Shown here: piece by piece, positions 17,809 to 25,956 of the stretch
How positions within the stretch are numbered: the first letter of the stretch is position 1
Layout of the letters: each line of letters starts with the position of its first letter
NCBI GenBank assembly: GCA_002448715.1
Contig: DJZU01000077.1
Coordinates: 1 to 52,166, forward strand
Direction: 5' to 3'
DNA length: 52,166 nucleotides
DNA from: Candidatus Neomicrothrix sp. UBA6944
GTDB lineage: Bacteria > Actinomycetota > Acidimicrobiia > Acidimicrobiales > Poriferisodalaceae
The notes under the pieces: model-generated
The model's database searches: none
What the model was told of the DNA's origin: nothing
Seen by the model: the letters and a program-made list of their open reading frames with translations, nothing else
Made by a program: the position numbers and the translations under genes

Positions 17809-18741
17809 CTAGCGTTCTTCACGGCGGTAGGCCAGCCCCAACCCAAACGGGGCGGGAGAAGGCCTTTTGCGCGCTTGTATGGAAATTACAAGAAGGATCA
17901 CGAGTGTGAGTACATAGGGGAGCATTGAAAGAATAATTGGCGAAAAATCGACGCCGAATGTTTGTAAACGCGTCTTCAATGCAAGAGTGCCACCAAAGAT
18001 CAAAGCACCAATTCCTACACGTCCCGGACGCCAGGCTCCGAAGATGACCAGCGCGACAGCTATCCAACCTCTTCCCGCAGTGAGCCCTTCTGCCCATTGA
18101 GGGGTAATACTTAGTGTCAAATATGCTCCGGATGCCCCAGCCAAGGCGCCACCAGCGGCGACAGCTGACAGTCGTAGACCCAGCACCGAATGACCGGCAG
18201 AGTCCGTAGAAGAAGCTGATTCGCCTGCAGCTCGCAAAGCGAGGCCGAGCCGCGTACTTGACAGAACAAAGCTCACTGTAATTCCCATTAGAAGAGCTAA
18301 ATAAACAATTGGAGCCTGGCTGAAGAAAATTGGCCCAACCCAGGGCAGATCCGACAGGCCCGCCCATTCGACGGGAACTAACTCGGCGCCTGGAGGCAAA
18401 CCGACGTAATCCTTGCCCAAATATGCAGCGAGCCCTAGGCCCAAGATAGTTAGTGACAAACCAGAAACAACTTGCTCAGCACCTAACCCCACCGTAAAGA
18501 AACCGTGAACTGAAGCCAATATCGCGCTGCTTAACATCGCAACTAATAACGCAGCCCAAGGGTTCTTCAGTTCGACTCCAGCTATGAACGCGGTTACAGC
18601 GCCAACTGCCATCATGCCTTCAACACCAAGATTGAGCACACCTGCTTTCTCAGCCAAAAGTTCACCTAATGCGGCGAGATAGAGCAGTGCACCGAAAGAC
18701 ACTGTCGCAACAAAAAGCCCAATGAGTGATGCTTCAGTCAT
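17809..18741 (-). CDS. BMP-type nucleoside ABC importer, permease 2
   Basis: A 310-residue membrane protein with eight to ten hydrophobic segments and the BPD_transp_2/YufQ pattern: FGALLYLAALGELLAEKAGVLNLGVEGMMAVGAVTAF near the start and GRGWIAVALVIFGAWRPGRVGIGALIFGG later. It is the last gene of the four-gene importer operon and overlaps the upstream permease gene by eight bases. The conserved NLGVEGMM segment is where such permeases contact the ATPase. Partners are the other permease, the double ATPase and the BMP lipoprotein. The likely substrate class is nucleosides or purine bases. Other known cargoes of the family, such as riboflavin, cannot be excluded. Confidence 0.9.
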   Translation of the reverse strand: MTEASLIGLFVATVSFGALLYLAALGELLAEKAGVLNLGVEGMMAVGAVTAFIAGVELKNPWAALLVAMLSSAILASVHGFFTVGLGAEQVVSGLSLTILGLGLAAYLGKDYVGLPPGAELVPVEWAGLSDLPWVGPIFFSQAPIVYLALLMGITVSFVLSSTRLGLALRAAGESASSTDSAGHSVLGLRLSAVAAGGALAGASGAYLTLSITPQWAEGLTAGRGWIAVALVIFGAWRPGRVGIGALIFGGTLALKTRLQTFGVDFSPIILSMLPYVLTLVILLVISIQARKRPSPAPFGLGLAYRREER

Positions 18742-19822
18742 CGCTTAGCTCCCTGTTCGTAGAACGCGCGTCAGTGTCTAGAACAACGCGGTAACGGCTA
18801 AAGACGCCTGCTCCTATGGCTCCAAACAAAACGAAGGCTTGCAAGATTGTGGAAACGGAAGAAGAGACGCCCAGGGTTTGGATGCTCTGTCCCCCAATTT
18901 GTACGGCTCCAAAGAGTAAAGCTACGACAGCAACACCCGATGGACGCATCAATGCCAGGGCAGCAACGATGATGCCAGCAAAACCGAACCCGTTCGAAAT
19001 AGTTTCAGTTAGACGATCAGCTGTACCCGTGAGTTCAACGCCGCCTGCTAGCCCTGCAATAGCGCCACTCAAGACTAGAACCGTCAGTACTTTTTTGGAT
19101 AGAGAAATTCCGCTGTAACGGGCCGTAGCTTCCGAAGATCCAGCAATCCTTAATTCATAGCCCCACGCGGTGTAACGGACTGCCACTGAAGCGATGACGA
19201 TAACAGCGGCCGCGATCAGAAGACCGAAATGTGCTCTGCTGAACAATGTAGGTAAGCGAGCCTGGTCAGGAAGCATAGGTGCCAGTGGAAAATTGTAGGA
19301 GTCGGGGTCTTTCCACGGGCCGTGTATGAGCCATTGGACCAGGCGAATTGCGACCTCATTCAACATCAACGTCGTGATGATTTCATTAACGCCAAGTTTT
19401 GCTCGGGCTAACGCTGGGCCAAGCGCCAGAATGCCTCCACCGCCTAGAGCGGCAATGAGCATCATTGTGATTAGGACGATGCCAGGCCAATCCCCACCGA
19501 TTCGTGCAACCCATGCAGCAGCGATAGCACCTGCCATTATTTGACCTTCGGCACCAATATTCCAAAGCCCCATCGATCCCGCTACTGCCACTGCGAGTCC
19601 TGCTAAACCAAGAGGTACTGCCCGGTTGATGGTCACTGCCCAAGCATCAGGATCTCCGAGTGAGGCTTCGAACATACGGGAGTAGATCTTCAGTGGTTCG
19701 TGTCCGGCAGCGAGTAGGAGCACTGTTCCAACAATGAGAGCGATAAGCAGTCCAGTGCCAAAAGCAAGTGGCTGACCGCCAGGTAATGGCTGTTCTCGAA
19801 GACTTAGTCGTGGTCGTCTCAT
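18734..19822 (-). CDS. BMP-type nucleoside ABC importer, permease 1
   Basis: The 362-residue permease of the YufP/BPD_transp_2 type has a basic cytoplasmic start and about eight to ten hydrophobic segments. Diagnostic stretches are AVPLGLAGLAVAVAGSMGLWNIGAEGQIMAGAI (the ATPase-contact region), ARAKLGVNEIITTLMLNEVAIRLVQWLIHGPWKDP, and GISLSKKVLTVLVLSGAIAGLAGGVELTG. The start ATG overlaps the ATPase stop (ATGA) and the end overlaps the second permease gene by eight bases, so the genes are translationally coupled. It forms a heteromeric channel with the downstream permease. Confidence 0.9.
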   Translation of the reverse strand: MRRPRLSLREQPLPGGQPLAFGTGLLIALIVGTVLLLAAGHEPLKIYSRMFEASLGDPDAWAVTINRAVPLGLAGLAVAVAGSMGLWNIGAEGQIMAGAIAAAWVARIGGDWPGIVLITMMLIAALGGGGILALGPALARAKLGVNEIITTLMLNEVAIRLVQWLIHGPWKDPDSYNFPLAPMLPDQARLPTLFSRAHFGLLIAAAVIVIASVAVRYTAWGYELRIAGSSEATARYSGISLSKKVLTVLVLSGAIAGLAGGVELTGTADRLTETISNGFGFAGIIVAALALMRPSGVAVVALLFGAVQIGGQSIQTLGVSSSVSTILQAFVLFGAIGAGVFSRYRVVLDTDARSTNRELSDD

Positions 19823-21360
19823 GTATCAGTGATTGCCTGTCCATCAGAGAGCATTGCCATTCCAACTTCATCCCGCGACGCAGTTCGAGGATCAAATTCG
19901 CCTCGAATGACGCCACTTTCCATGACCAGAAGTCGATCAGTAATGGTTAATAGCTCATCTAAGTCTTCAGAAATCATGATCACAGCAACACCGGAATCTC
20001 TTTGTTGGATAAGTAGTTCTTGTATTGCTTTAACGCCTTGGACATCAAGGCCGCGTGTTGGCTGCGAAGCGACCACTACCGATGGTTCTCCATCGAGTTC
20101 TCTACCAACTAACAAGCGTTGAAGGTTGCCCCCTGAGAGCGCTGCAATAGGGCCTTCAAGGTCCGCCGATCTAACACCAAATCGGTGAACGATGTCTTTG
20201 CAATATGACAGTGCCTTCTCAGCCAAGATGAACGGGCCGCGGCGTTGCTGACGGTAGACCCGCAGAATGGCGTTATCGGTTATAGACAGTCTTGGGGCTA
20301 ACCCCACTCCTAGTCGATCTTCGGGTATGTAGGCGAGCCCGGACTTAAATCGAAATTGGGGACTGGCTGTGGTGATGTCGGCTCCGTCCATCAACAACGA
20401 GCCAGTAGTGGAAGGTCTCAACCCTGCAATCACATCGGCTAACTCACGCTGGCCGTTACCAGCGACACCAGCGATACCCACGATTTCACCAGAGTTAACT
20501 TGAAAAGTGAGATTGGAGAAGGCTTCAAGCCCCCGATCTCCTAAGGCGCTCAAACCGTCAAGTTCTAACAGAGGAGCGCCAGGAGTGCTGGGACTGGGTC
20601 GGTCAGTGCTACTCGCGGAAGTGCCGACCATTAATTGCGCTAGTTCTCGCTGGCCGGTTGATTCAATCGGTAGGGCACTAGCGACAGTCTTTCCTTGTCG
20701 AAGAACGGTTGCCTCATCGCAGATTCCAGAAACTTCGTGCAACTTATGACTAATAAAAATTATCGATCTGCCGTCGTTGGCCATTTTTGTCAAAATATCG
20801 CCGAGTTCACCAACTTCGCTTGGCGTCAGTACCGTCGTCGGTTCGTCAAGAATTAATACTTGAGCGTTGCGCCAAAGAATTTTTAAGATCTCAACCTTTT
20901 GACGTTCGCCCATAGAGAGTTGCCAAAGTGGCTGTGAAGGATCGACTTTTAGTCCGAAACGTTCAGCTAGTTCTGACACCTGCAACTCGACCTGTCGGGT
21001 TCGAAGCACTGTCGCGGCTGATCCTAGAACTACGTTTTCTGCTACCGAGAAAGAGGGAATTAGCCGGAACTCTTGATGAACCATTCCTATCCCAGCACTG
21101 AGAGCGTCAGCGGGGTTCCGGAAGTGGTGAGATTGACCGTGGATCTTAAGTTCGCCGCGATCTGGTCGATAAACCCCGGCCAGAATATTCATTAGGGTTG
21201 ATTTTCCAGCCCCGTTTTCTCCTAGAAGTGCGTGGATGGTCCCTGTTCGTACGCTCAGGTTAACTCCCGCGTTTGCTGTCACCCCGGGGAAGGATTTCCA
21301 AACGTCGGATAGCTCCACCGCCAATGTGGAGTCGTTGGTCGAAGAGGGAGCCTGGTTCAT
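19819..21360 (-). CDS. BMP-type nucleoside ABC importer, double ATP-binding protein
   Basis: A 513-residue protein with two ABC ATPase domains in one chain, as in the sugar/nucleoside importers MglA and YufO. Domain 1 has Walker A GENGAGKST (about residue 48), signature LSMGERQKVEIL and Walker B VLILDEPTTVLTPSE. Domain 2 is of the degenerate type, with Walker A-like GVAGNGQRELADVIAG, signature LSGGNLQRLLVGREL, and ASQPTRGLDVQG in place of a standard Walker B. This asymmetry is normal for the family. It is separated from the binding-protein gene by a 92-base gap containing a large hairpin. Confidence 0.93.
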   Translation of the reverse strand: MNQAPSSTNDSTLAVELSDVWKSFPGVTANAGVNLSVRTGTIHALLGENGAGKSTLMNILAGVYRPDRGELKIHGQSHHFRNPADALSAGIGMVHQEFRLIPSFSVAENVVLGSAATVLRTRQVELQVSELAERFGLKVDPSQPLWQLSMGERQKVEILKILWRNAQVLILDEPTTVLTPSEVGELGDILTKMANDGRSIIFISHKLHEVSGICDEATVLRQGKTVASALPIESTGQRELAQLMVGTSASSTDRPSPSTPGAPLLELDGLSALGDRGLEAFSNLTFQVNSGEIVGIAGVAGNGQRELADVIAGLRPSTTGSLLMDGADITTASPQFRFKSGLAYIPEDRLGVGLAPRLSITDNAILRVYRQQRRGPFILAEKALSYCKDIVHRFGVRSADLEGPIAALSGGNLQRLLVGRELDGEPSVVVASQPTRGLDVQGVKAIQELLIQQRDSGVAVIMISEDLDELLTITDRLLVMESGVIRGEFDPRTASRDEVGMAMLSDGQAITDT

Positions 21361-21380
21361 AAAACAAGATTCTGTTTGCG

Positions 21381-21439
21381 AGAACGCGATAGCGGCGCCG
21401 ACGTGGATATTCCGCGCCGACGCCGCTAAACGTTGTTCT
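21381..21439 (-). terminator. Large hairpin between the binding-protein and ATPase genes
   Basis: The inner stem pairs 21391-21405 with 21413-21427 (about 14 pairs, two of them G-U, one mismatch, loop of seven bases). The outer arms AGAAC and GTTCT extend it. It starts 14 bases after the stop of the binding-protein gene. This is the usual place of a partial terminator or RNA-stabilising hairpin that keeps binding protein in excess over the membrane components. Confidence 0.5.
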
Positions 21440-21452
21440 TAGATTGGCTAAA

Positions 21453-22532
21453 TCAGCCTGTGGATCCGATTACGCCTTCGACGAAGAACATCATGCCAAG
21501 CATTGATCCATCGTCCATGACCTCACCAGCTCCAAGGACTTGGTTGCCGTCTTGGTCGTTGATGGGGCCAGTGAATGGGTGCAGGTCTCCGGCGATGATT
21601 GCCGCCTTTGCGTCCATAACCATGTCGACTACTGACTGATCAACATCGCTTGCTATAGGTGCAAGGTCGACGATTCCCTCAGCCATCGATCCCCAGTAGG
21701 CAGACGGTGAATAGTTACCGGCTTTAGCGTCGTTAATGATCTCTGCGTAGCGTGGACCCCAATTCCAGACCGGAGCGGTCAGGAAGGCATTTGGAGCAAA
21801 AGCGCTCATGTCAGAGTTATAGGACACCCATCGGGCACCGGCAGCTTCAGCTTTCTCGCCTGCCGCTGTTGAGTCCTGGTGCATCGCTATGACATCTGCG
21901 CCTTTATCCAGTAATGCTTGAGCAGAGTCGCCCTCGACTGCTGGATCGAACCATGTGCTAGTCCAAATGACTTCGACCTGAGCGCTGGGGTTAGTGGCTT
22001 GCACACCAAGAGTGAATGCGTTAATTCCTCGGATGACTTCAGGGATTGGGAAGGCTGCGACATAGCCAATTAATCCTGAGCTGGTTGCAGAACCTGCGAC
22101 CATTCCTGAGAGGTAACGAGGCTCGTACATTCGTCCGAAGGTGTTACCAAAGTTAGTTTCATTCATTTTGTAGCCAGATACGTGTTCGAAAACAACGTCT
22201 GGGTATTCATCAGCAAGCGACAACATGTCATCCATGTACCCAAAGGAGGTACCGATGATTACGTTGTAGCCCTGATCAATGAAGTCGCGAACATAGTTCG
22301 CGAAATCTGCTGTTCCTTCTGGGACTGCTTCAACGTACGCGGTTTCTACACCGGTCTCGCTTTCAGCGTATTTTCGACCTTCGTCATGAGCGTAAGTCCA
22401 GCCGGCATCCCCAACTGGTCCCACGTACACAAACGCAGCTTTTGTATCTTCACCATCGTCGCCACCGCAACTGGTGAGGACAAAGCCCAGTCCAATACAG
22501 ACCGCTAGCAGTGCTGCAATCTTCCTCCGCAT
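21453..22532 (-). CDS. BMP/PnrA-family substrate-binding lipoprotein
   Basis: This is the extracytoplasmic solute receptor of the importer. A signal peptide with lipobox LTSC (MRRKIAALLAVCIGLGFVLTSC) leads into a Bmp-domain protein: AFVYVGPVGDAGWTYAHDEGRKY, NYVRDFIDQGYNVIIGTSFGY, YEPRYLSGMVAGSAT, IGYVAAFPIPEVIRGINAFTLG, and KGADVIAMHQDSTA. The family (BmpA, Med, PnrA) binds nucleosides or related ligands. ATG 22532 is chosen because it starts exactly at the signal peptide. An in-frame ATG at 22580 would add 16 polar residues. The gene is first in the operon and probably has its own promoter in the 156-base gap upstream. Purine import is suggested by the neighbouring purine-type enzymes. Confidence 0.92.
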   Translation of the reverse strand: MRRKIAALLAVCIGLGFVLTSCGGDDGEDTKAAFVYVGPVGDAGWTYAHDEGRKYAESETGVETAYVEAVPEGTADFANYVRDFIDQGYNVIIGTSFGYMDDMLSLADEYPDVVFEHVSGYKMNETNFGNTFGRMYEPRYLSGMVAGSATSSGLIGYVAAFPIPEVIRGINAFTLGVQATNPSAQVEVIWTSTWFDPAVEGDSAQALLDKGADVIAMHQDSTAAGEKAEAAGARWVSYNSDMSAFAPNAFLTAPVWNWGPRYAEIINDAKAGNYSPSAYWGSMAEGIVDLAPIASDVDQSVVDMVMDAKAAIIAGDLHPFTGPINDQDGNQVLGAGEVMDDGSMLGMMFFVEGVIGSTG

Positions 22533-22649
22533 TTCTACCGCCCTATCTCTAAGTGTTTCGACATCGAACCCCCGCATCATGCCACACTCTGAGAGATTGA
22601 TGAGCCCTTAGAGCCAAGAGTTAACAAAGAAAGTTGTTTACTCAGAAAT

Positions 22650-22676
22650 GTTTTTAAAAGGGCTACAAATGTAGCC
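22650..22676 (-). terminator. Intrinsic terminator of the LLM gene
   Basis: Read on the minus strand, GGCTAC-ATTT-GTAGCC (22676-22661) is followed by CTTTTAAAAA, and it begins 13 bases after the LLM stop codon. It separates the LLM gene from the importer operon. Confidence 0.7.
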
Positions 22677-22688
22677 ACGGAGCGGTGT

Positions 22689-23693
22689 TTAAGAGTTGCT
22701 GCCCCAGTCGGCAAAAGCGTCAATAGTTGCGTATACGTCACCAAGTGGGTACAGAACCGGTGATGTGCAACCATTCGCCATATAACCAGCGACGGCCTCT
22801 TGAGCTTCCGCGGGTGTTCCTGAAGCAGTCAACATTTGGACAATTTCATCGGGGACCAATTTTGCTGCCGCTTCCACCTGCTCATGAGTAGCTGGCCAGG
22901 TCAAAATTTGTCCCACATCGTCAAGCAATGACTTAGGAACACCAGATGCTTCCATTATGTGGGGTTGCTGTCCTAGGTATTGAGCGACCATATTTCTCGC
23001 CATGCTGAGTGCAGTGTCCCGATCTTCATGGACAGAGCACACAACTAGCTGGGGACGGTCAATCTCGTCTACAGATCGTCCAACTTTCTCCGCTCCTTTC
23101 TGCAATGCGTCCATAGCCCGGTTGTTGTAGTCAGGAGAAACGAGGTAATTCAAAACTACGCCATCAGCAATTTCACCCGTCAACTCCATCATTTTCATAC
23201 CAGTTGCACCGATGTAGATTGGGACGTCCTTAGGTCTGCGTTCCTGGTACACGTAATCCAGTTCAACTCCGTCAAGATGAACAAATTCTCCCTCAAAGGT
23301 GACGGTTTCGTTCGCGAGCAGAGCGCGCACAACTTCCACAACCTCACGCATGACTCGCAAAGGTCGATCGCGCGAGACGCCGACTTTTGTAGCTAGTGGA
23401 TCCCACCAAGCGCCCAAACCGCAGAGAATTCGACCAGGAGCTAAGTCGTCAAGCGTCGCAAACATTGAAGCAAGACGTGCTGGATTTCGTGTCCAAACAT
23501 CGATGACTCCCGAACCAATCTTGATTCTTTCAGTTGACGCTGCAAAGGCAGCCATTGGCACGGATGCTTCTCTCACCAATCGAGAATCCGCCTGCCAAAC
23601 TGCGTCAAATTCCCGCTCCTCGGCGTATTTGGAGAAGTTGATTCCTTCGGAAATAGCATGTGCGTCCTGGAGGTATAGAGCGGGTCTAGTCAC
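22689..23693 (-). CDS. LLM-class F420-dependent oxidoreductase (methylene-H4MPT reductase-like)
   Basis: A 334-residue luciferase-like protein. Visible are LYLQDAHAISEGINFSKYAEEREFDAVWQADSRL, IKIGSGVIDVWTRNPARLASMFATLDDLAPGRILCGLGAWWDP, and VPIYIGATGMKMMELTGEIADGVVLNY, a pattern shared with F420-dependent methylenetetrahydromethanopterin reductase relatives. GTG 23693 is preferred because GGAG lies six bases upstream. The frame is open to GTG 23726 but lacks such a site there. It is transcribed away from the metallohydrolase operon and closed by its own terminator. The substrate is unknown. The position between a purine-type importer and a ureide-type operon hints at a role in the same pathway. 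Confidence 0.85.
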   Translation of the reverse strand: MTRPALYLQDAHAISEGINFSKYAEEREFDAVWQADSRLVREASVPMAAFAASTERIKIGSGVIDVWTRNPARLASMFATLDDLAPGRILCGLGAWWDPLATKVGVSRDRPLRVMREVVEVVRALLANETVTFEGEFVHLDGVELDYVYQERRPKDVPIYIGATGMKMMELTGEIADGVVLNYLVSPDYNNRAMDALQKGAEKVGRSVDEIDRPQLVVCSVHEDRDTALSMARNMVAQYLGQQPHIMEASGVPKSLLDDVGQILTWPATHEQVEAAAKLVPDEIVQMLTASGTPAEAQEAVAGYMANGCTSPVLYPLGDVYATIDAFADWGSNS

Positions 23694-23791
23694 AAAATCT
23701 CCAATGTTTAGGTGCAGAGTGCACACTAACGAAATATCGAGCTAACAGGAATCACTAGCTATTTTGGGACCGAATCGGGTTCAATAAACAC

Positions 23792-25045
23792 ATGGAGTTG
23801 CCATCCCAACCATCGGTCGTGATCAACGGCACTCGCCTTCTGGCGCGCATAGCGGAACTTGCGCAAATTGGAGCGATTGAAGGTACTCAAGGCTGTTCCA
23901 GGTTGGCATTTACCGACGCCGACCGTGAAGGCCGAGATCTCGTGGTTACGTGGATGACCGATCTGGGCTTAACAGTCACCGTTGACGCGGTTGGAAATGT
24001 CATCGCTTCAACCGGTAACGCTGGCGCTGCTGGAGCTGTAATGGCAGGTTCGCACATCGACACAGTTGGGACTGGAGGCCGTTTTGACGGCAACCTTGGT
24101 GTTCTTGCTGGCCTAGAAGTCATTGAAGCGACTCTCGCTGCTGATATTGACGTTAAGCGACCGCTTGCTGTGGCCTTCTTTTCCAACGAAGAGGGTTCTC
24201 GTTACCCACCGGACATGATGGGAAGCCTTGCCTACGTGGGGGGAATGAGCGTTGAGTCTGTTCTCGAAGTAGAAGGAGCCGACGGGACAATCGTCGGAGA
24301 CGAATTAGAACGAATTGGGTACCGAGGACCAGCGCCATGTCCTGGAGCTGTCCCTCACGCCTTTGTTGAACTACACATCGAACAGGGACCAGTCCTAGAC
24401 AACGAAGAGATCCAAATAGGAGTCGTCGAAGGAGTACAGGGGATCTCGTGGACGGAGCTCAAATTTGTTGGTCAATCCAACCACGCTGGTACAACACCTA
24501 TGGCGCTTCGTCGTGATCCAATGGCAGTTGCCGCTGAAGTAACGGTAGCGGCGAGATCCATAGCAACAGATCTAGGTGGCCCCCAGGTTGCAACAGTGGG
24601 ATCCCTTACCCTTCATCCAAACCTTGTAAATGTCGTTCCGGCGCATGCAACCATGACCGTAGATTTGCGGAACACAGATGAAACCTTGCTTCGTGAAGCT
24701 GAAAAACAGTTGATGAATAGCGTCCAACAAATCGCTGATCGTGAAGACATCACTGTTGAAAGTCGTTCCCTAGCACGTTTTGAACCGGTCGAATTCGATA
24801 AGAGAGTTGTTGACTCCATCGAGGCCATAGCGCAACAAAAGGGTCTATCAACGCGAAGGATGCCCTCAGGAGCAGGTCACGATGCTCAGATGATGGCGCG
24901 CATTTGCCCAACTGGAATGATTTTTGTTCCAAGTCTTGACGGCATCAGTCATAACCCCGCCGAACATACCGACGACGAAGATTTAATAGCCGGTGCGCAA
25001 CTGCTTGCAGATGCGATGCTTGCGTTAACTGAGGTGACCTGGTGA
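23792..25045 (+). CDS. M20-family ureidase/N-carbamoyl-L-amino-acid hydrolase
   Basis: This metal-dependent amidohydrolase (417 residues) belongs to the hydantoinase/carbamoylase group of peptidase family M20, which includes allantoate amidohydrolase, ureidoglycolate amidohydrolase, beta-ureidopropionase and L-carbamoylase. Metal ligands are visible as GSHIDTV (His88), GRFDGNLGV (Asp99), FFSNEEGSRY (Glu133 or Glu134), ELHIEQGP (His195) and GISHNPAEHT (about His386). The dimerisation region NHAGTTPM is also present. It is the first gene of a four-gene plus-strand operon and overlaps the next by four bases. No ribosome binding site precedes ATG 23792, so a leaderless transcript is possible. Which ureido substrate it uses is not decidable from sequence. 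The purine-type neighbours favour a ureide. Confidence 0.9.
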   Translation: MELPSQPSVVINGTRLLARIAELAQIGAIEGTQGCSRLAFTDADREGRDLVVTWMTDLGLTVTVDAVGNVIASTGNAGAAGAVMAGSHIDTVGTGGRFDGNLGVLAGLEVIEATLAADIDVKRPLAVAFFSNEEGSRYPPDMMGSLAYVGGMSVESVLEVEGADGTIVGDELERIGYRGPAPCPGAVPHAFVELHIEQGPVLDNEEIQIGVVEGVQGISWTELKFVGQSNHAGTTPMALRRDPMAVAAEVTVAARSIATDLGGPQVATVGSLTLHPNLVNVVPAHATMTVDLRNTDETLLREAEKQLMNSVQQIADREDITVESRSLARFEPVEFDKRVVDSIEAIAQQKGLSTRRMPSGAGHDAQMMARICPTGMIFVPSLDGISHNPAEHTDDEDLIAGAQLLADAMLALTEVTW

Positions 25046-25956
25046 GATCCCTGCGAATAGGAGCCGCTCAACTAGGGCCCATAGAACGAACCGAAAGTAG
25101 AACCCAAGTCATAGAACGCCTAATTGCGCTGCTTAGACAGGCGAGCGATGAGGGATGTGAACTGGTTGTTTTCCCGGAACTCGCGTTAACTACTTTTTTC
25201 CCACGTTGGTATCTTGACGACAACCCAACCGAATTGGATGCTTACTACGAAACCGCTATGCCTGGCCCGGAAACGCAGGCTCTATTCGATGAAGCCCAAT
25301 CATTAGGCGTCGGCTTCTATCTCGGCTACGCCGAACGAACTCCCCAAGGTAACCGGTACAACAGTTCTGTCCTTGTAGAACGTGACGGATCGATTGTCGG
25401 TAGGTATCGCAAAGTCCATTTACCCGGTCACGAAGAGCATGAACCGGATCGCCCTTTTCAGCATTTAGAACGTCGATATTTCGAAGAAGGGCCTGATGGC
25501 TTTGATGTATCTGATGCCTTCGGTGGAGTTATCGGTATGGCACTGTGTAATGACCGTCGATGGCCAGAAACATATCGAGTAATGGCGCTGCAAGGCGTTG
25601 AGGTCATCCTCATTGGATACAACACGCCAATGCACTACGCACCGGATCCATCACAAGACGCGCTCCAATCGTTCCACAATCAGCTGGTCATGCAGGCAGG
25701 GGCATACCAAAATGGAACCTGGATTGTTGGAGTCGCAAAAGGAGGAGTCGAAGAAGGGGTTGATTCCCTCGCGGAGTCGATGATCATCGCGCCGTCCGGT
25801 CAAATAATCGCCCAAGCAACTACGTCCCAAGATGAACTAGTCGTGGCGGATTGCGATCTTGACTGGTGCAAGCATTACAAAGAAACGCTGTTCGACTTCG
25901 ATCGCTATCGCCGACCGGAAATGTACAACCTGATCGCAGAGACAAAGAGCGAATAA
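25042..25956 (+). CDS. Nitrilase-superfamily N-carbamoyl-D-amino-acid hydrolase-like enzyme
   Basis: The 304-residue protein closely follows the known D-carbamoylase of Agrobacterium in length and motifs: VVFPELALTTFFPRW (Glu46), RYRKVHLPGHEEHE (Lys124), CNDRRWPETYRVM (nucleophile Cys169), YNTPMHY, and MQAGAYQNGTW. These are the nitrilase Glu-Lys-Cys triad and the substrate-binding Asp and Arg region next to the cysteine. The expected reaction is hydrolysis of an N-carbamoyl group to free amine, CO2 and ammonia, in the cytoplasm. The GTG start overlaps the M20 gene stop by four bases, and the stop shares a base with the next ATG. Having two mechanistically different carbamoyl hydrolases coupled is notable. 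Confidence 0.92.
   Translation: MRSLRIGAAQLGPIERTESRTQVIERLIALLRQASDEGCELVVFPELALTTFFPRWYLDDNPTELDAYYETAMPGPETQALFDEAQSLGVGFYLGYAERTPQGNRYNSSVLVERDGSIVGRYRKVHLPGHEEHEPDRPFQHLERRYFEEGPDGFDVSDAFGGVIGMALCNDRRWPETYRVMALQGVEVILIGYNTPMHYAPDPSQDALQSFHNQLVMQAGAYQNGTWIVGVAKGGVEEGVDSLAESMIIAPSGQIIAQATTSQDELVVADCDLDWCKHYKETLFDFDRYRRPEMYNLIAETKSE

Noticed and set aside
23712..23724. Inverted repeat GTGCA-GAG-TGCAC near the upstream LLM start candidate
   Set aside because: Only five base pairs per arm; too weak to list as an operator.
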